Origin: JALHRI01 sp044351685
GTDB taxonomy: Bacteria > Pseudomonadota > Alphaproteobacteria > Rickettsiales > UBA3002
Assembly (NCBI GenBank): GCA_044351685.1
Contig: JBILFK010000101.1
Location: forward strand, 1 to 5,775
Direction: 5' to 3'
Length of the DNA stretch: 5,775 bases
A model generated the notes under the pieces. It was not told the origin of the DNA. It ran no database searches and worked only from the letters and a program-made list of their open reading frames with translations. Numbering within the stretch: position 1 is the stretch's first letter; the number at the start of each line of letters is the position of its first letter. This document shows, one piece after another, positions 5,752 through 5,775 of the stretch. Position numbers and translations under genes: made by a program.

Positions 5752-5775
5752 AAACACCCGAGAAAACCGAGGAAT
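5730..5775 (+). CDS. Possible 5' end of a divergent small gene, cut by window edge
   Basis: From the ATG at 5730 the plus strand stays open to the edge, giving 15 residues, MHETMHEKTPEKTEE. A second in-frame ATG is at 5742. The peptide is Lys/Glu-rich and polar. There is no Shine-Dalgarno for either start. In Alphaproteobacteria the small DUF1674 family (SdhAF4-like succinate dehydrogenase assembly factor) is often found near rsmB and has a charged N-terminus, so that is one candidate, but nothing visible here is diagnostic. A frame this short could be open by chance. Confidence 0.3.
   Translation, partial: MHETMHEKTPEKTEE

Noticed and set aside
1..5775. tRNA, rRNA, CRISPR, insertion sequence or prophage features
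   Set aside because: I found no cloverleaf, repeat-spacer array, transposase motif or terminal inverted repeats; nearly the whole window is accounted for by core genes.

Overview
The window looks like a stretch of an alphaproteobacterial chromosome. The strongest taxonomic marker is a ChpT-type histidine phosphotransferase, a family known from Alphaproteobacteria where it links CckA to CtrA. The CheA N-terminus and its duplicated CheW-like C-terminal region also fit that class. Base composition looks fairly balanced to mildly GC-rich (not counted). I cannot name a genus.

Layout: five genes lie head to tail on the minus strand. In transcription order, from high to low coordinates, they are rsmB (16S rRNA m5C967 methyltransferase), rpe (ribulose-phosphate 3-epimerase), gmhA (sedoheptulose-7-phosphate isomerase), chpT, and cheA, which runs off the left edge. 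rsmB and rpe are 27 nt apart, and rpe and gmhA overlap by ATGA, so these three look like one operon. Gaps of 83 and 85 nt separate gmhA-chpT and chpT-cheA, and both hold candidate regulatory structure. At the right edge a plus-strand reading frame starting near 5730 may be the beginning of a divergent gene. There is no gene-free stretch longer than about 90 nt, and I see no tRNA, rRNA, mobile element or CRISPR array.

How the genes work together: Rpe makes xylulose 5-phosphate, which feeds transketolase and hence sedoheptulose 7-phosphate. GmhA converts that sugar to the heptose precursor of LPS, so the two coupled genes sit on one carbon route. ChpT and CheA are both phosphorelay proteins, one for the cell-cycle/motility regulator CtrA and one for chemotaxis.

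Most interesting points: a perfect TTAA-N7-TTAA CtrA-type box at 3145-3159, upstream of chpT and overlapping the gmhA stop codon, which suggests feedback of CtrA on its own phosphorelay and possibly on cheA; and a FliM-like 'QEELDAL' segment in the CheA linker, where a canonical P2 domain is not apparent. The core genes themselves are ordinary, and I found no convincing wholly new system.
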